Below, piece by piece: positions 25,421-38,000 of a stretch of 64,000 nucleotides of DNA. The stretch lies in assembly GCA_963966185.1 (NCBI GenBank), contig CAWZYM010000077.1, positions 278,001 through 342,000 on the forward strand, written 5' to 3'. The translations under genes and the position numbers were made by a program. Numbering within the stretch: the first letter of the stretch is position 1; every line of letters starts with the position of its first letter. The notes under the pieces are model-generated. The model was not told the origin of the DNA. It saw nothing but the letters and a program-made list of their open reading frames with translations, and searched no databases. This DNA comes from Rhabditoides inermis (Eukaryota; Nematoda; Chromadorea; Rhabditida; Rhabditidae).

Positions 25421-26285
25421 TCATAACTAGCTTCAAACTCAACCAATTCACATGAAACTTGGTAGAAAGTTGTATTCCTTTGCAAGGACGACGACAAAAT
25501 TCAGGCACCTCTCAACTCCTCCTCTACGTCCATATTTGGTCAAAAAACCACCAAAAATGGTCACTTTTGCACTTTTTCTTGTGTGTCCGCGAACATAACT
25601 CCGTTCCTACCGAACCGATTTGTGTCAAACTTTGCAAAAAGTTTACATATTACTCCAGGATGCAGTCCACTTTGTGATTACTCTCCAATTACACTCATTG
25701 CCTTTATTTAGTAGAAAAACCTCAAAATTCGCCGATTTTGGTGGTGTCCGCTGCAAAAGCTTCTCACCTAAGAAACAGTTTCGCTTCTTGTTCTGTAAGT
25801 ACTTTCAACAAATAGTTCTGTCACTAACCTGCAATTTTCATCATCATTGGTTACGGTGTAAGGAAAATATAGCCAAATTAGCAAGAGTCGCGCGCGCGCT
25901 CTCGCCTCACTTTTGCGATTTTTAGTATTTCCGCGGTCATAACTCGATTCATACAGAACCAGTTTGCATGAAACTCATAAGATGGTTGAGTTCACGTCTT
26001 CTGATGCAGTCCATTCTGTGACAGTTCTCAATTTTGCTTTCATTACCTTTTTTTATGGTCGAAAACCACCAAAAATAGACACTTTTGCACCTTTTCTTGT
26101 GTGTCCGCGGGCATATCTCCGTTTCTACTGAACCGATTTGCGTGAAACTTCTCAGAAAGATTACATATTACTTCAGGACGCAGTCCACTTCGTGATTACT
26201 CTCCAATTACACTCATTGCCTATATTTCGAAGAAAAACCACGAAAGTATTCGATTTTGTTGCTGTTCGCAGCGAACGTGTCTCAT

Positions 26286-26815
26286 AATAATAATATAATA
26301 AGTTTATTACCGTGTACATTTGGAGAAACAGTTCAATACAGCAAAATGAGCAATGGCATACGGTATGAGAGAGAAAAAAAAAGTGTAAAATGATACAGAA
26401 AGCATCGAAAGTTGACTACAGTCTACGAATCTTCGAAACTGGCAACAAATGGGGATTACTTTCTAGGAAGGATTTCACAGTTTCATGTTTTGCAGACATT
26501 ACTATGGAAGGGGGGAGTGAGTTCCAAAGCCTATAAATCCTGTTGAAAAATGCACTGCTCTTAAGGGCTGTATCAAAACACGGAACCACGCGCCACCCAT
26601 GAGAAGTGCGAGAACGAGTTGGTACAAAGTTGAAAAGACCATGATAGTCAAGGTATGTAGAGTTTGTGGTCACTTTATGCATGTATGCCACATCATTCAG
26701 AATGCGCCGTTGCTCTAATGTTTGTAAGCCGAGAAGTTGTAATCGTTGGGGATAGGTGAGTGAGAACAAACCAGCGCGGCGACATATTCGGCGCGTATAG
26801 TATCGCTGCACAGAT
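26286..26815 (-). mobile_element. 5'-truncated CR1/L2-like LINE fragment
   Basis: About 530 bp on the minus strand. The 3' end reads ACGGTAATAAACTTATTA followed by ATT repeats, the type of tail seen in CR1/L2-group LINEs. It is flanked by TCTCAT at 26280-26285 and 26816-26821. Removing it with one TCTCAT restores the sequence expected from the first ~520-bp unit (TCTCACCTAAGAAAC there, TCTCATCTAAGAAAC here). Only the last part of the reverse-transcriptase frame is present. Confidence 0.8.
26416..26815 (-). pseudogene. LINE reverse transcriptase, C-terminal remnant
   Basis: An open frame of about 130 codons ending in TAG at 26416-26418. It starts with ESVQRYYTRRI, then YPQRLQLLGLQTLEQRRI and later FFNRIYRLWNSLPPSIV. 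These correspond to the region after the polymerase core of CR1/L2-type ORF2, where the pattern VQRR-T, YPERL--L-L--LE-RR, and then F--R----WN-LP is typical. The polymerase catalytic YxDD box, the fingers and the endonuclease are absent because of 5' truncation. There is no ATG at the beginning (the first possible start would be GTG), so it is a relic. The frame itself is undamaged, which suggests recent insertion. Confidence 0.8.
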
Positions 26816-27039
26816 TCTCATCTAAGAAACATCTTCGCTTCTTTTTCCGTAAATACGTTCAACAAATAGTTTCAACAAAAAGAGCGTACCTGCCAAATTC
26901 AGCGTTATTGGTTACGGTGTGAGGAACATATTGTCCAATCATCAAAAGATGCGCGCGCCCTCGCATTTCTTTACGATTTTGATTAGTTCCGCGTTCATGA
27001 CTTGATTCATACTAAACGAATTTGTATGAAACTTTGCAG

Positions 27040-27106
27040 ATTGAGGAGGTGGACTACAGCCGAGGACGCTTAGTTTACGTCCTCGGCTGTAGTCCACCTC
27101 CTCAAT
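27040..27106. repeat. Perfect 29-bp inverted repeat with 9-nt loop
   Basis: Arms 27040-27068 and 27078-27106 are exact reverse complements (left arm begins ATTGAGGAGGTGG). The loop is CTTAGTTTA. In the sister ~520-bp unit (near 26010-26035) only something like the right arm is present, so the left arm looks like a local copy. Confidence 0.95.
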
Positions 27107-27218
27107 TTTGCTTTCAGTATCCGTTTAAAAAAACATCAAAATCTCGCTGTCCGGCAGCGGAAGCTCCATGTCCAAGCAAAAGTTTTACTTCAATCTTTAA
27201 AAATGCATTGACAAAGAA

Positions 27219-27497
27219 CGGAGAGAGAGAGAGAGAGGGAGAGAGGAAAAGTTAGAGAGAAGCATATAGATATATATAGAGAAAGGCAGCGGAAAAAGAG
27301 GAAGAGGGAAAAAAGGAAGAGTTAGATAAAAAAGGGAAGGGAGAGATAGAGAGAGACAGAGAGAGAAAGAGAGAGAGAGAATGCGAGAATAAAAGAGGGC
27401 GAGAGGTTGCAGTAGCAAAGCTCGTAGCATTAAAACTAAAAGAAATACGAGGAGAAAGAGAGAGAAAGAAAGAGAAAAAAGAGAGAGAAAGAAAGAG

Positions 27498-27530
<33 letters not shown>

Positions 27531-27550
27531 CAGAGAAAGACAGAGAGGAA

Positions 27551-27595
<45 letters not shown>

Positions 27596-27615
27596 AGAGA
27601 GAGAGAGAGAGAGTT
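27219..27615. repeat. GA-rich purine tract in element 1
   Basis: About 400 bp of GAGA, GAAA and GGGA units on the plus strand, with pure (GA)n runs at about 27505-27530 and 27556-27590. Apparent open frames in it are low-complexity artefacts. Confidence 0.9.
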
Positions 27616-28012
27616 TTTATGAGCAAAGGAAAGTATAGTTCAGAAAAAAAGTATAATGATTATCATTGATCTATGTATTCATAGATATTGATAGCGGAGC
27701 GGGAGCGCGCGGCACCGTGCAGGTGCTCTTTCCGTATACGCGAGGACATTCAAATTCAAAAATATACATAGATCTACTGACTTGTACAACGGAGGTACGC
27801 GGCAGCTAACCAAAGCACTTGCAGACCAGGTATTATTATTGCATTGCCTCTAGACCACATTATCAGTGCAATCAATACATCAATCGACTAATCTTCTCTA
27901 CTTTAATAACCAGTTTCACTCGAAATGTTATGAAATTGTAAAAAAAAACACACAGTATTATTGATCATAACAAAAACTTGAGTTTCTATTCTATTCTTCT
28001 TATTTTCATGAT
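27616..28012 (+). other. 3' subterminal region of element 1, no gene
   Basis: AT-rich unique sequence with a GC-rich patch at about 27695-27730 (GCGGAGCGGGAGCGCGCGGC). The last part, TTTCTATTCTATTCTTCTT, resembles the matching part of element 2 (59712-59725). No open frame of note. Confidence 0.55.
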
Positions 28013-28050
28013 CTAGCGCGGAGGCGCGCGACAGCGCGCCGAAGCGCTAG
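28013..28050 (+). other. 3' terminal double hairpin ending CTAG, element 1
   Basis: A 38-nt terminus. The inner stem is GGCGCGC (28023-28029) with GCGCGCC (28034-28040) and loop GACA. The outer stem is CTAGCGC (28013-28019) with GCGCTAG (28044-28050). The inner hairpin ends 10 nt before the terminal CTAG, as in Helitrons. It differs from the end of element 2 at 3 of 38 positions. Confidence 0.88.
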
Positions 28051-31000
28051 TAGAGTGCTGCAAACAAACTGGAAAGCGGGTTGGTGAAACTGACTTCTTT
28101 ATTTTATTCGCGCACCACTGTTCTGAATATGCTTGTATTTTGCATTTCAAATGAAAATTTTCAATCCAGTACAACAAAGTAAGCATAATTTGCATGTCAG
28201 GGAAACAGAATAGAGTGCTGCAAACAAACTGGAAAGCGGGTTGGTGAAACTGACTTTTTTTATTTTATTCGCGCAGCACTGTTCTGAATTTGCTTGTATT
28301 TTGCATTTCAAATGAATTTTCCAATCCAGTACAATAAAGTAAGCATAATTTGCATGTCAGGGAGATAGAATAGAGTGCTGCAAACAAACTGGAAAGCGGG
28401 TTGGTGAAACTGACTTCTTTATTTTATTCGCGCAGCACTGTTCTGAATATGCTTGTATTTTGCAATTCAAATGAATTTTCCAATCCAGTACAATAAAGTA
28501 AGCATAATTTGCATGTCAGGGAGATAGAATAGAGTGCTGCAAACAAACTGGAAAGCGGGTTGGTGAAACTGACTTCTTTATTTTATTCACGCAGCACTGT
28601 TCTGAATATACTTGTATTTTGCATTTCAAATGAATTTTCCAATCCAGTACAATAAAGTAAGCATAATTTGCATGTCAGGGAGATAGAATAGAGTGCTGCA
28701 AACAAACTGGAAAGCGGGTTGGTGAAACTGACTTCTTTATTTTATTCGCGCAGCACTGTTCTGAATATGCTTGTATTTTGCATTTCAAATGGTGTTTCCA
28801 ATCCAGTACGACAAAGTAAGCATAGTTTGCATGTCAGGGAGATAGAATAGAGCGCTGCAAACAAACTGGAAAGCGGGTTGGTGAAACTGACTTCTTTATT
28901 TTATTCGCGCAGCACTGTTCTGAATATGCTTGTATTTTGCATTTCAAATGGTGTTTCCAATCCAGTACGACAAAGTAAGCATAGTTAGCATGTCAGGGAG
29001 ATAGAATAGAGCGCTGCAAACAAACTGGAAAGCGGGTTGGTGAAACTGACTTCTTTATTTTATTCGCGCAGCACTGTTCTGAATATGCTTGTATTTTGCA
29101 ATTCAAATGAATTTTCCAATCCAGTACAACAAGTAAAGCATAATTTGCATGTCAGGGAGATAGAATAGAGCGCTGCAAACAAACTGGAAAGCGGGTTGCT
29201 GAAATTGACTTCTTTATTTTATTCGCGCAGCACTGTTCTGAATATGCTTGTATTTTGCAATTCAAATGAATTTTCCAATCCAGTACAACAAGTAAAGCAT
29301 AATTTGCATGTCAGGGAGATAGAATAGAGCGCTGCAAACAAACTGGAAAGCGGGTTGGTGAAACTGACTTCTTTATTTTATTCGCGCAGCACTGTTCTGA
29401 ATATGCTTGTATTTTGCAATTCAAATGAATTTTCCAATCCAGTACAACAAGTAAAGCATAGTTTGCATGTCAGGGAGATAGAATAGAGCGCTGCAAACAA
29501 ACTGGAAAGCGGGTTGGTGAAACTGACTTCTTTATTTTATTCGCGCAGCACTGTTCTGAATATGCTTGTATTTTGCAATTCAAATGAATTTTCCAATCCA
29601 GTACAACAAGTAAAGCATAATTTGCATGTCAGGGAGATAGAATAGAGCGCTGCAAACAAACTGGAAAGCGGGTTGGTGAAACTGACTTCTTTATTTTATT
29701 CGCGCAGCACTGTTCTGAATATGCTTGTATTTTGCAATTCAAATGAATTTTCCAATCCAGTACAACAAATAAAGCATAATTTGCATGTCAGGGAGATAGA
29801 ATAGAGTGCTGCAAACAAACTGGAAAGCGGGTTGGTGAAACTGACTTCTTTATTTTATTCGCGCAGCACTGTTCTGAATATGCTTGTATTTTGCAATTCA
29901 AATGAATTTTCCAATCCAGTACAACAAATAAAGCATAATTTGCATGTCAGGGAGATAGAATAGAGTGCTGCAAACAAACTGGAAAGCGGGTTGGTGAAAC
30001 TGACTTCTTTATTTTATTCGCGCAGCACTGTTCTGAATATGCTTGTATTTTGCATTTCAAATGGTGTTTCCAATCCAGTACGACAAAGTAAGCATAGTTT
30101 GCATGTCAGGGAGATAGAATAGAGCGCTGCAAACAAACTGGAAAGCGGGTTGGTGAAACTGACTTCTTTATTTTATTCGCGCAGCACTGTTCTGAATATG
30201 CTTGTATTTTGCATTTCAAATGGTGTTTCCAATCCAGTACAACAAAGTAAGCATAGTTTGCATGTCAGGGAGATAGAATAGAGCGCTGCAAACAAACTGG
30301 AAAGCGGGTTGGTGAAACTGACTTCTTTATTTTATTCGCGCAGCACTGTTCTGAATATGCTTGTATTTTGCATTTCAAATGGTGTTTCCAATCCAGTACG
30401 ACAAAGTAAGCATAGTTTGCATGTCAGGGAGATAGAATAGAGCGCTGCAAACAAACTGGAAAGCGGGTTGGTGAAACTGACTTCTTTATTTTATTCGCGC
30501 AGCACTGTTCTGAATATGCTTGTATTTTGCAAATCAAATGAATTTTCCAATCCAGTACAACAAGTAAAGCATAATTTGCATGTCAGGGAGATAGAATAGA
30601 GCGCTGCAAACAAACTGGAAAGCGGGTTGGTGAAACTGACTTCTTTATTTTATTCGCGCAGCACTGTTCTGAATATGCTTGTATTTTGCAATTCAAATGA
30701 ATTTTCCAATCCAGTACAACAAGTAAAGCATAATTTGCATGTCAGGGAGATAGAATAGAGCGCTGCAAACAAACTGGAAAGCGGGTTGGTGAAACTGACT
30801 TCTTTATTTTATTCGCGCAGCACTGTTCTGAATATGCTTGTATTTTGCAATTCAAATGAATTTTCCAATCCAGTACAACAAATAAAGCATAATTTGCATG
30901 TCAGGGAGATAGAATAGAGCGCTGCAAACAAACTGGAAAGCGGGTTGGTGAAACTGACTTCTTTATTTTATTCGCGCAGCACTGTTCTGAATATGCTTGT

Positions 31001-32046
31001 ATTTTGCAATTCAAATGAATTTTCCAATCCAGTACAACAAGTAAAGCATAGTTTGCATGTCAGGGAGATAGAATAGAGCGCTGCAAACAAACTGGAAAGC
31101 GGGTTGGTGAAACTGACTTCTTTATTTTATTCGCGCAGCACTGTTCTGAATATGCTTGTATTTTGCAATTCAAATGAATTTTCCAATCCAGTACAACAAG
31201 TAAAGCATAATTTGCATGTCAGGGAGATAGAATAGAGCGCTGCAAACAAACTGGAAAGCGGGTTGGTGAAACTGACTTCTTTATTTTATTCGCGCAGCAC
31301 TGTTCTGAATATGCTTGTATTTTGCAATTCAAATGAATTTTCCAATCCAGTACAACAAATAAAGCATAATTTGCATGTCAGGGAGATAGAATAGAGTGCT
31401 GCAAACAAACTGGAAAGCGGGTTGGTGAAACTGACTTCTTTATTTTATTCGCGCAGCACTGTTCTGAATATGCTTGTATTTTGCAATTCAAATGAATTTT
31501 CCAATCCAGTACAACAAATAAAGCATAATTTGCATGTCAGGGAGATAGAATAGAGCGCTGCAAACAAACTGGAAAGCGGGTTGGTGAAACTGACTTCTTT
31601 ATTTTATTCGCGCAGCACTGTTCTGAATATACTTGTATTTTGCAATTCAAATGAATTTTCCAATCCAGTACAACAAATAAAGCATAATTTGCATGTCAGG
31701 GAGATAGAATAGAGTGCTGCAAACAAACTGGAAAGCGGGTTGGTGAAACTGACTTCTTTATTTTATTCGCGCAGCACTGTTCTGAATATACTTGTATTTT
31801 GCAATTCAAATGAATTTTCCAATTCAGTACAACAAATAAAGCATAATTTGCATGTCAGGGAGATAGAATAGAGTGCTGCAAACAAACTGGAAAGCGGGTT
31901 GGTGAAACTGACTTCTTTATTTTATTCGCGCAGCACTGTTCTGAATATACTTGTATTTTGCATTTCAAATGAATTTTCCAATCCAGTACAACAAATAAAG
32001 CATAATTTGCATGTCATGGAGATAGAATAGAGTGCTGCAAACAAAC

Positions 32047-35000
32047 TGGAAGGCGGGTTGGTGAAACTGATATCTTTATTTTATTCACGCAGCACTGTTC
32101 TGAATATGCTTGTATTTTGCATTTCAAATGAATTTTCCAATCCAGTACAATAAAGTAAGCATAATTTGCATGTCAGGGAGATAGAATAGAGTGCTGCAAA
32201 CAAACTGGAAAGCGGGTTGGTGAAACTGACTTCTTTATTTTATTCGCGCAGCACTGTTCTGAATATGCTTGTATTTTGCATTTCAAATGAATTTTCCAAT
32301 CCAGTACAATAAAGTAAGCATAATTTGCATGTCAGGGAGATAGAATAGAGTGCTGCAAACAAACTGGAAAGCGGGTTGGTGAAACTGACTTCTTTATTTT
32401 ATTCGCGCAGCACTGTTCTGAATATGCTTGTATTTTGCATTTCAAATGGTGTTTCCAATCCAGTACGACAAAGTAAGCATAGTTTGCATGTCAGGGAGAT
32501 AGAATAGAGCGCTGCAAACAAACTGGAAAGCGGGTTGGTGAAACTGACTTCTTTATTTTGTTCGCGCAGCACTGTTCTGAATATGCTTGTATTTTGCATT
32601 TCAAATGGTGTTTCCAATCCAGTACGACAAAGTAAGCATAGTTTGCATGTCAGGGAGATAGAATAGAGCGCTGCAAACAAACTGGAAAGCGGGTTGGTGA
32701 AACTGACTTCTTTATTTTATTCGCGCAGCACTGTTCTGAATATGCTTGTATTTTGCAATTCAAATGAATTTTCCAATCCAGTACAACAAGTAAAGCATAA
32801 TTTGCATGTCAGGGAGATAGAATAGAGTGCTGCAAACAAACTGGAAAGCGGGTTGGTGAAACTGACTTCTTTATTTTATTCGCGCAGCACTGTTCTGAAT
32901 ATGCTTGTATTTTGCAATTCAAATGAATTTTCCAATCCAGTACAACAAATAAAGCATAATTTGCATGTCAGGGAGATAGAATAGAGCGCTGCAAACAAAC
33001 TGGAAAGCGGGTTGGTGAAACTGACTTCTTTATTTTATTCGCGCAGCACTGTTCTGAATATACTTGTATTTTGCAATTCAAATGAATTTTCCAATCCAGT
33101 ACAACAAATAAAGCATAATTTGCATGTCAGGGAGATAGAATAGAGTGCTGCAAACAAACTGGAAAGCGGGTTGGTGAAACTGACTTCTTTATTTTATTCG
33201 CGCAGCACTGTTCTGAATATGCTTGTATTTTGCATTTCAAATGAATTTTCCAATCCAGTACAATAAAGTAAGCATAATTTGCATGTCAGGGAGATAGAAT
33301 AGAGTGCTGCAAACAAACTGGAAAGCGGGTTGGTGAAACTGACTTCTTTATTTTATTCGCGCAGCACTGTTCTGAATATGCTTGTATTTTGCATTTCAAA
33401 TGGTGTTTCCAATCCAGTACGACAAAGTAAGCATAGTTTGCATGTCAGGGAGATAGAATAGAGCGCTGCAAACAAACTGGAAAGCGGGTTGGTGAAACTG
33501 ACTTCTTTATTTTATTCGCGCAGCACTGTTCTGAATATGCTTGTATTTTGCATTTCAAATGGTGTTTCCAATCCAGTACGACAAAGTAAGCATAGTTTGC
33601 ATGTCAGGGAGATAGAATAGAGCGCTGCAAACAAACTGGAAAGCGGGTTGGTGAAACTGACTTCTTTATTTTATTCGCGCAGCACTGTTCTGAATATGCT
33701 TGTATTTTGCAATTCAAATGAATTTTCCAATCCAGTACAACAAGTAAAGCATAATTTGCATGTCAGGGAGATAGAATAGAGTGCTGCAAACAAACTGGAA
33801 AGCGGGTTGGTGAAACTGACTTCTTTATTTTATTCGCGCAGCACTGTTCTGAATATGCTTGTATTTTGCAATTCAAATGAATTTTCCAATCCAGTACAAC
33901 AAATAAAGCATAATTTGCATGTCAGGGAGATAGAATAGAGCGCTGCAAACAAACTGGAAAGCGGGTTGGTGAAACTGACTTCTTTATTTTATTCGCGCAG
34001 CACTGTTCTGAATATACTTGTATTTTGCAATTCAAATGAATTTTCCAATCCAGTACAACAAATAAAGCATAATTTGCATGTCAGGGAGATAGAATAGAGT
34101 GCTGCAAACAAACTGGAAAGCGGGTTGGTGAAACTGACTTCTTTATTTTATTCGCGCAGCACTGTTCTGAATATACTTGTATTTTGCAATTCAAATGAAT
34201 TTTCCAATCCAGTACAACAAATAAAGCATAATTTGCATGTCAGGGAGATAGAATAGAGTGCTGCAAACAAACTGGAAAGCGGGTTGGTGAAACTGACTTC
34301 TTTATTTTATTCGCGCAGCACTGTTCTGAATATACTTGTATTTTGCATTTCAAATGAATTTTCCAATCCAGTACAACAAATAAAGCATAATTTGCATGTC
34401 AGGGAGATAGAATAGAGTGCTGCAAACAAACTGGAAAGCGGGTTGGTGAAACTGACTTCTTTATTTTATTCGCGCAGCACTGTTCTGAATATGCTTGTAT
34501 TTTGCATTTCAAATGAATTTTCCAATCCAGTACAATAAAGTAAGCATAATTTGCATGTCAGGGAGATAGAATAGAGTGCTGCAAACAAACTGGAAAGCGG
34601 GTTGGTGAAACTGACTTCTTTATTTTATTCGCGCAGCACTGTTCTGAATATGCTTGTATTTTGCAATTCAAATGAATTTTCCAATCCAGTACAACAAATA
34701 AAGCATAATTTGCATGTCAGGGAGATAGAATAGAGTGCTGCAAACAAACTGGAAAGCGGGTTGGTGAAACTGACTTCTTTATTTTATTCGCGCAGCACTG
34801 TTCTGAATATGCTTGTATTTTGCAATTCAAATGAATTTTCCAATCCAGTACAACAAATAAAGCATAATTTGCATGTCAGGGAGATAGAATAGAGCGCTGC
34901 AAACAAACTGGAAAGCGGGTTGGTGAAACTGACTTCTTTATTTTATTCGCGCAGCACTGTTCTGAATATACTTGTATTTTGCAATTCAAATGAATTTTCC

Positions 35001-38000
35001 AATCCAGTACAACAAATAAAGCATAATTTGCATGTCAGGGAGATAGAATAGAGTGCTGCAAACAAACTGGAAAGCGGGTTGGTGAAACTGACTTCTTTAT
35101 TTTATTCGCGCAGCACTGTTCTGAATATACTTGTATTTTGCAATTCAAATGAATTTTCCAATTCAGTACAACAAATAAAGCATAATTTGCATGTCAGGGA
35201 GATAGAATAGAGTGCTGCAAACAAACTGGAAAGCGGGTTGGTGAAACTGACTTCTTTATTTTATTCGCGCAGCACTGTTCTGAATATACTTGTATTTTGC
35301 ATTTCAAATGAATTTTCCAATCCAGTACAACAAATAAAGCATAATTTGCATGTCATGGAGATAGAATAGAGTGCTGCAAACAAACTGGAAGGCGGGTTGG
35401 TGAAACTGATATCTTTATTTTATTCACGCAGCACTGTTCTGAATATGCTTGTATTTTGCATTTCAAATGAATTTTCCAATCCAGTACAATAAAGTAAGCA
35501 TAATTTGCATGTCAGGGAGATAGAATAGAGTGCTGCAAACAAACTGGAAAGCGGGTTGGTGAAACTGACTTCTTTATTTTATTCGCGCAGCACTGTTCTG
35601 AATATGCTTGTATTTTGCATTTCAAATGAATTTTCCAATCCAGTACAATAAAGTAAGCATAATTTGCATGTCAGGGAGATAGAATAGAGTGCTGCAAACA
35701 AACTGGAAAGCGGGTTGGTGAAACTGACTTCTTTATTTTATTCGCGCAGCACTGTTCTGAATATGCTTGTATTTTGCATTTCAAATGGTGTTTCCAATCC
35801 AGTACGACAAAGTAAGCATAGTTTGCATGTCAGGGAGATAGAATAGAGCGCTGCAAACAAACTGGAAAGCGGGTTGGTGAAACTGACTTCTTTATTTTGT
35901 TCGCGCAGCACTGTTCTGAATATGCTTGTATTTTGCATTTCAAATGGTGTTTCCAATCCAGTACGACAAAGTAAGCATAGTTTGCATGTCAGGGAGATAG
36001 AATAGAGCGCTGCAAACAAACTGGAAAGCGGGTTGGTGAAACTGACTTCTTTATTTTATTCGCGCAGCACTGTTCTGAATATGCTTGTATTTTGCAATTC
36101 AAATGAATTTTCCAATCCAGTACAACAAGTAAAGCATAATTTGCATGTCAGGGAGATAGAATAGAGTGCTGCAAACAAACTGGAAAGCGGGTTGGTGAAA
36201 CTGACTTCTTTATTTTATTCGCGCAGCACTGTTCTGAATATGCTTGTATTTTGCAATTCAAATGAATTTTCCAATCCAGTACAACAAATAAAGCATAATT
36301 TGCATGTCAGGGAGATAGAATAGAGCGCTGCAAACAAACTGGAAAGCGGGTTGGTGAAACTGACTTCTTTATTTTATTCGCGCAGCACTGTTCTGAATAT
36401 ACTTGTATTTTGCAATTCAAATGAATTTTCCAATCCAGTACAACAAATAAAGCATAATTTGCATGTCAGGGAGATAGAATAGAGTGCTGCAAACAAACTG
36501 GAAAGCGGGTTGGTGAAACTGACTTCTTTATTTTATTCGCGCAGCACTGTTCTGAATATGCTTGTATTTTGCATTTCAAATGAATTTTCCAATCCAGTAC
36601 AATAAAGTAAGCATAATTTGCATGTCAGGGAGATAGAATAGAGTGCTGCAAACAAACTGGAAAGCGGGTTGGTGAAACTGACTTCTTTATTTTATTCGCG
36701 CAGCACTGTTCTGAATATGCTTGTATTTTGCATTTCAAATGGTGTTTCCAATCCAGTACGACAAAGTAAGCATAGTTTGCATGTCAGGGAGATAGAATAG
36801 AGCGCTGCAAACAAACTGGAAAGCGGGTTGGTGAAACTGACTTCTTTATTTTATTCGCGCAGCACTGTTCTGAATATGCTTGTATTTTGCATTTCAAATG
36901 GTGTTTCCAATCCAGTACGACAAAGTAAGCATAGTTTGCATGTCAGGGAGATAGAATAGAGCGCTGCAAACAAACTGGAAAGCGGGTTGGTGAAACTGAC
37001 TTCTTTATTTTATTCGCGCAGCACTGTTCTGAATATGCTTGTATTTTGCAATTCAAATGAATTTTCCAATCCAGTACAACAAGTAAAGCATAATTTGCAT
37101 GTCAGGGAGATAGAATAGAGTGCTGCAAACAAACTGGAAAGCGGGTTGGTGAAACTGACTTCTTTATTTTATTCGCGCAGCACTGTTCTGAATATGCTTG
37201 TATTTTGCAATTCAAATGAATTTTCCAATCCAGTACAACAAATAAAGCATAATTTGCATGTCAGGGAGATAGAATAGAGCGCTGCAAACAAACTGGAAAG
37301 CGGGTTGGTGAAACTGACTTCTTTATTTTATTCGCGCAGCACTGTTCTGAATATACTTGTATTTTGCAATTCAAATGAATTTTCCAATCCAGTACAACAA
37401 ATAAAGCATAATTTGCATGTCAGGGAGATAGAATAGAGTGCTGCAAACAAACTGGAAAGCGGGTTGGTGAAACTGACTTCTTTATTTTATTCGCGCAGCA
37501 CTGTTCTGAATATACTTGTATTTTGCAATTCAAATGAATTTTCCAATCCAGTACAACAAATAAAGCATAATTTGCATGTCAGGGAGATAGAATAGAGTGC
37601 TGCAAACAAACTGGAAAGCGGGTTGGTGAAACTGACTTCTTTATTTTATTCGCGCAGCACTGTTCTGAATATACTTGTATTTTGCATTTCAAATGAATTT
37701 TCCAATCCAGTACAACAAATAAAGCATAATTTGCATGTCAGGGAGATAGAATAGAGTGCTGCAAACAAACTGGAAAGCGGGTTGGTGAAACTGACTTCTT
37801 TATTTTATTCGCGCAGCACTGTTCTGAATATGCTTGTATTTTGCATTTCAAATGAATTTTCCAATCCAGTACAATAAAGTAAGCATAATTTGCATGTCAG
37901 GGAGATAGAATAGAGTGCTGCAAACAAACTGGAAAGCGGGTTGGTGAAACTGACTTCTTTATTTTATTCGCGCAGCACTGTTCTGAATATGCTTGTATTT

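Larger units (their letters stand above)
25586..27110 (+). repeat. Tandem dimer of about 520-bp units inside element 1
   Basis: A motif of the form CATAACTC...GAACCGATTTG...TGAAACTT recurs at about 25421, 25586, 25931, 26104 and 26988. Copies at 25586 and 26104 match best (offset 518). Copies at 25931 and 26988 match best (offset 1057, or 521 after removing the LINE and one target copy). The shared order also includes TTGGTTACGGTGT and TCGCTTCTT segments. The interior is therefore a diverged dimer interrupted by the LINE. Confidence 0.75.
25372..28050 (+). mobile_element. Helitron-like non-autonomous element 1
   Basis: A 2679-bp insertion in one satellite monomer. The left flank ends GGGAGAGAGAA, the element starts TCGCCTTTTCTACTAAAATG, its end is GAAGCGCTAG, and the right flank resumes TAGAGTGCTG. 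Removing it leaves 159 bp between the flanking GGGTTGGTGA landmarks (25240 and 28078), so there is no target duplication and the site is A^T. TC at 5', CTAG at 3' and a GC-rich hairpin 10 nt before the end are the hallmarks of Helitrons. No rolling-circle Rep or helicase frame is present, so mobility would need a helper in trans. The interior holds a tandem dimer, a nested LINE, a perfect hairpin and a GA tract. Confidence 0.87.

Noticed and set aside
27252..27626. 124-codon minus-strand Leu/Ser-rich frame
   Set aside because: Low-complexity translation of the GA tract; the frame at 59300-59689 is the same case.
25372..28050. Autonomous Helitron coding capacity
   Set aside because: No frame long enough for Rep (HUH) or Pif1-like helicase in either element. 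The only protein-like frame is the nested LINE remnant.
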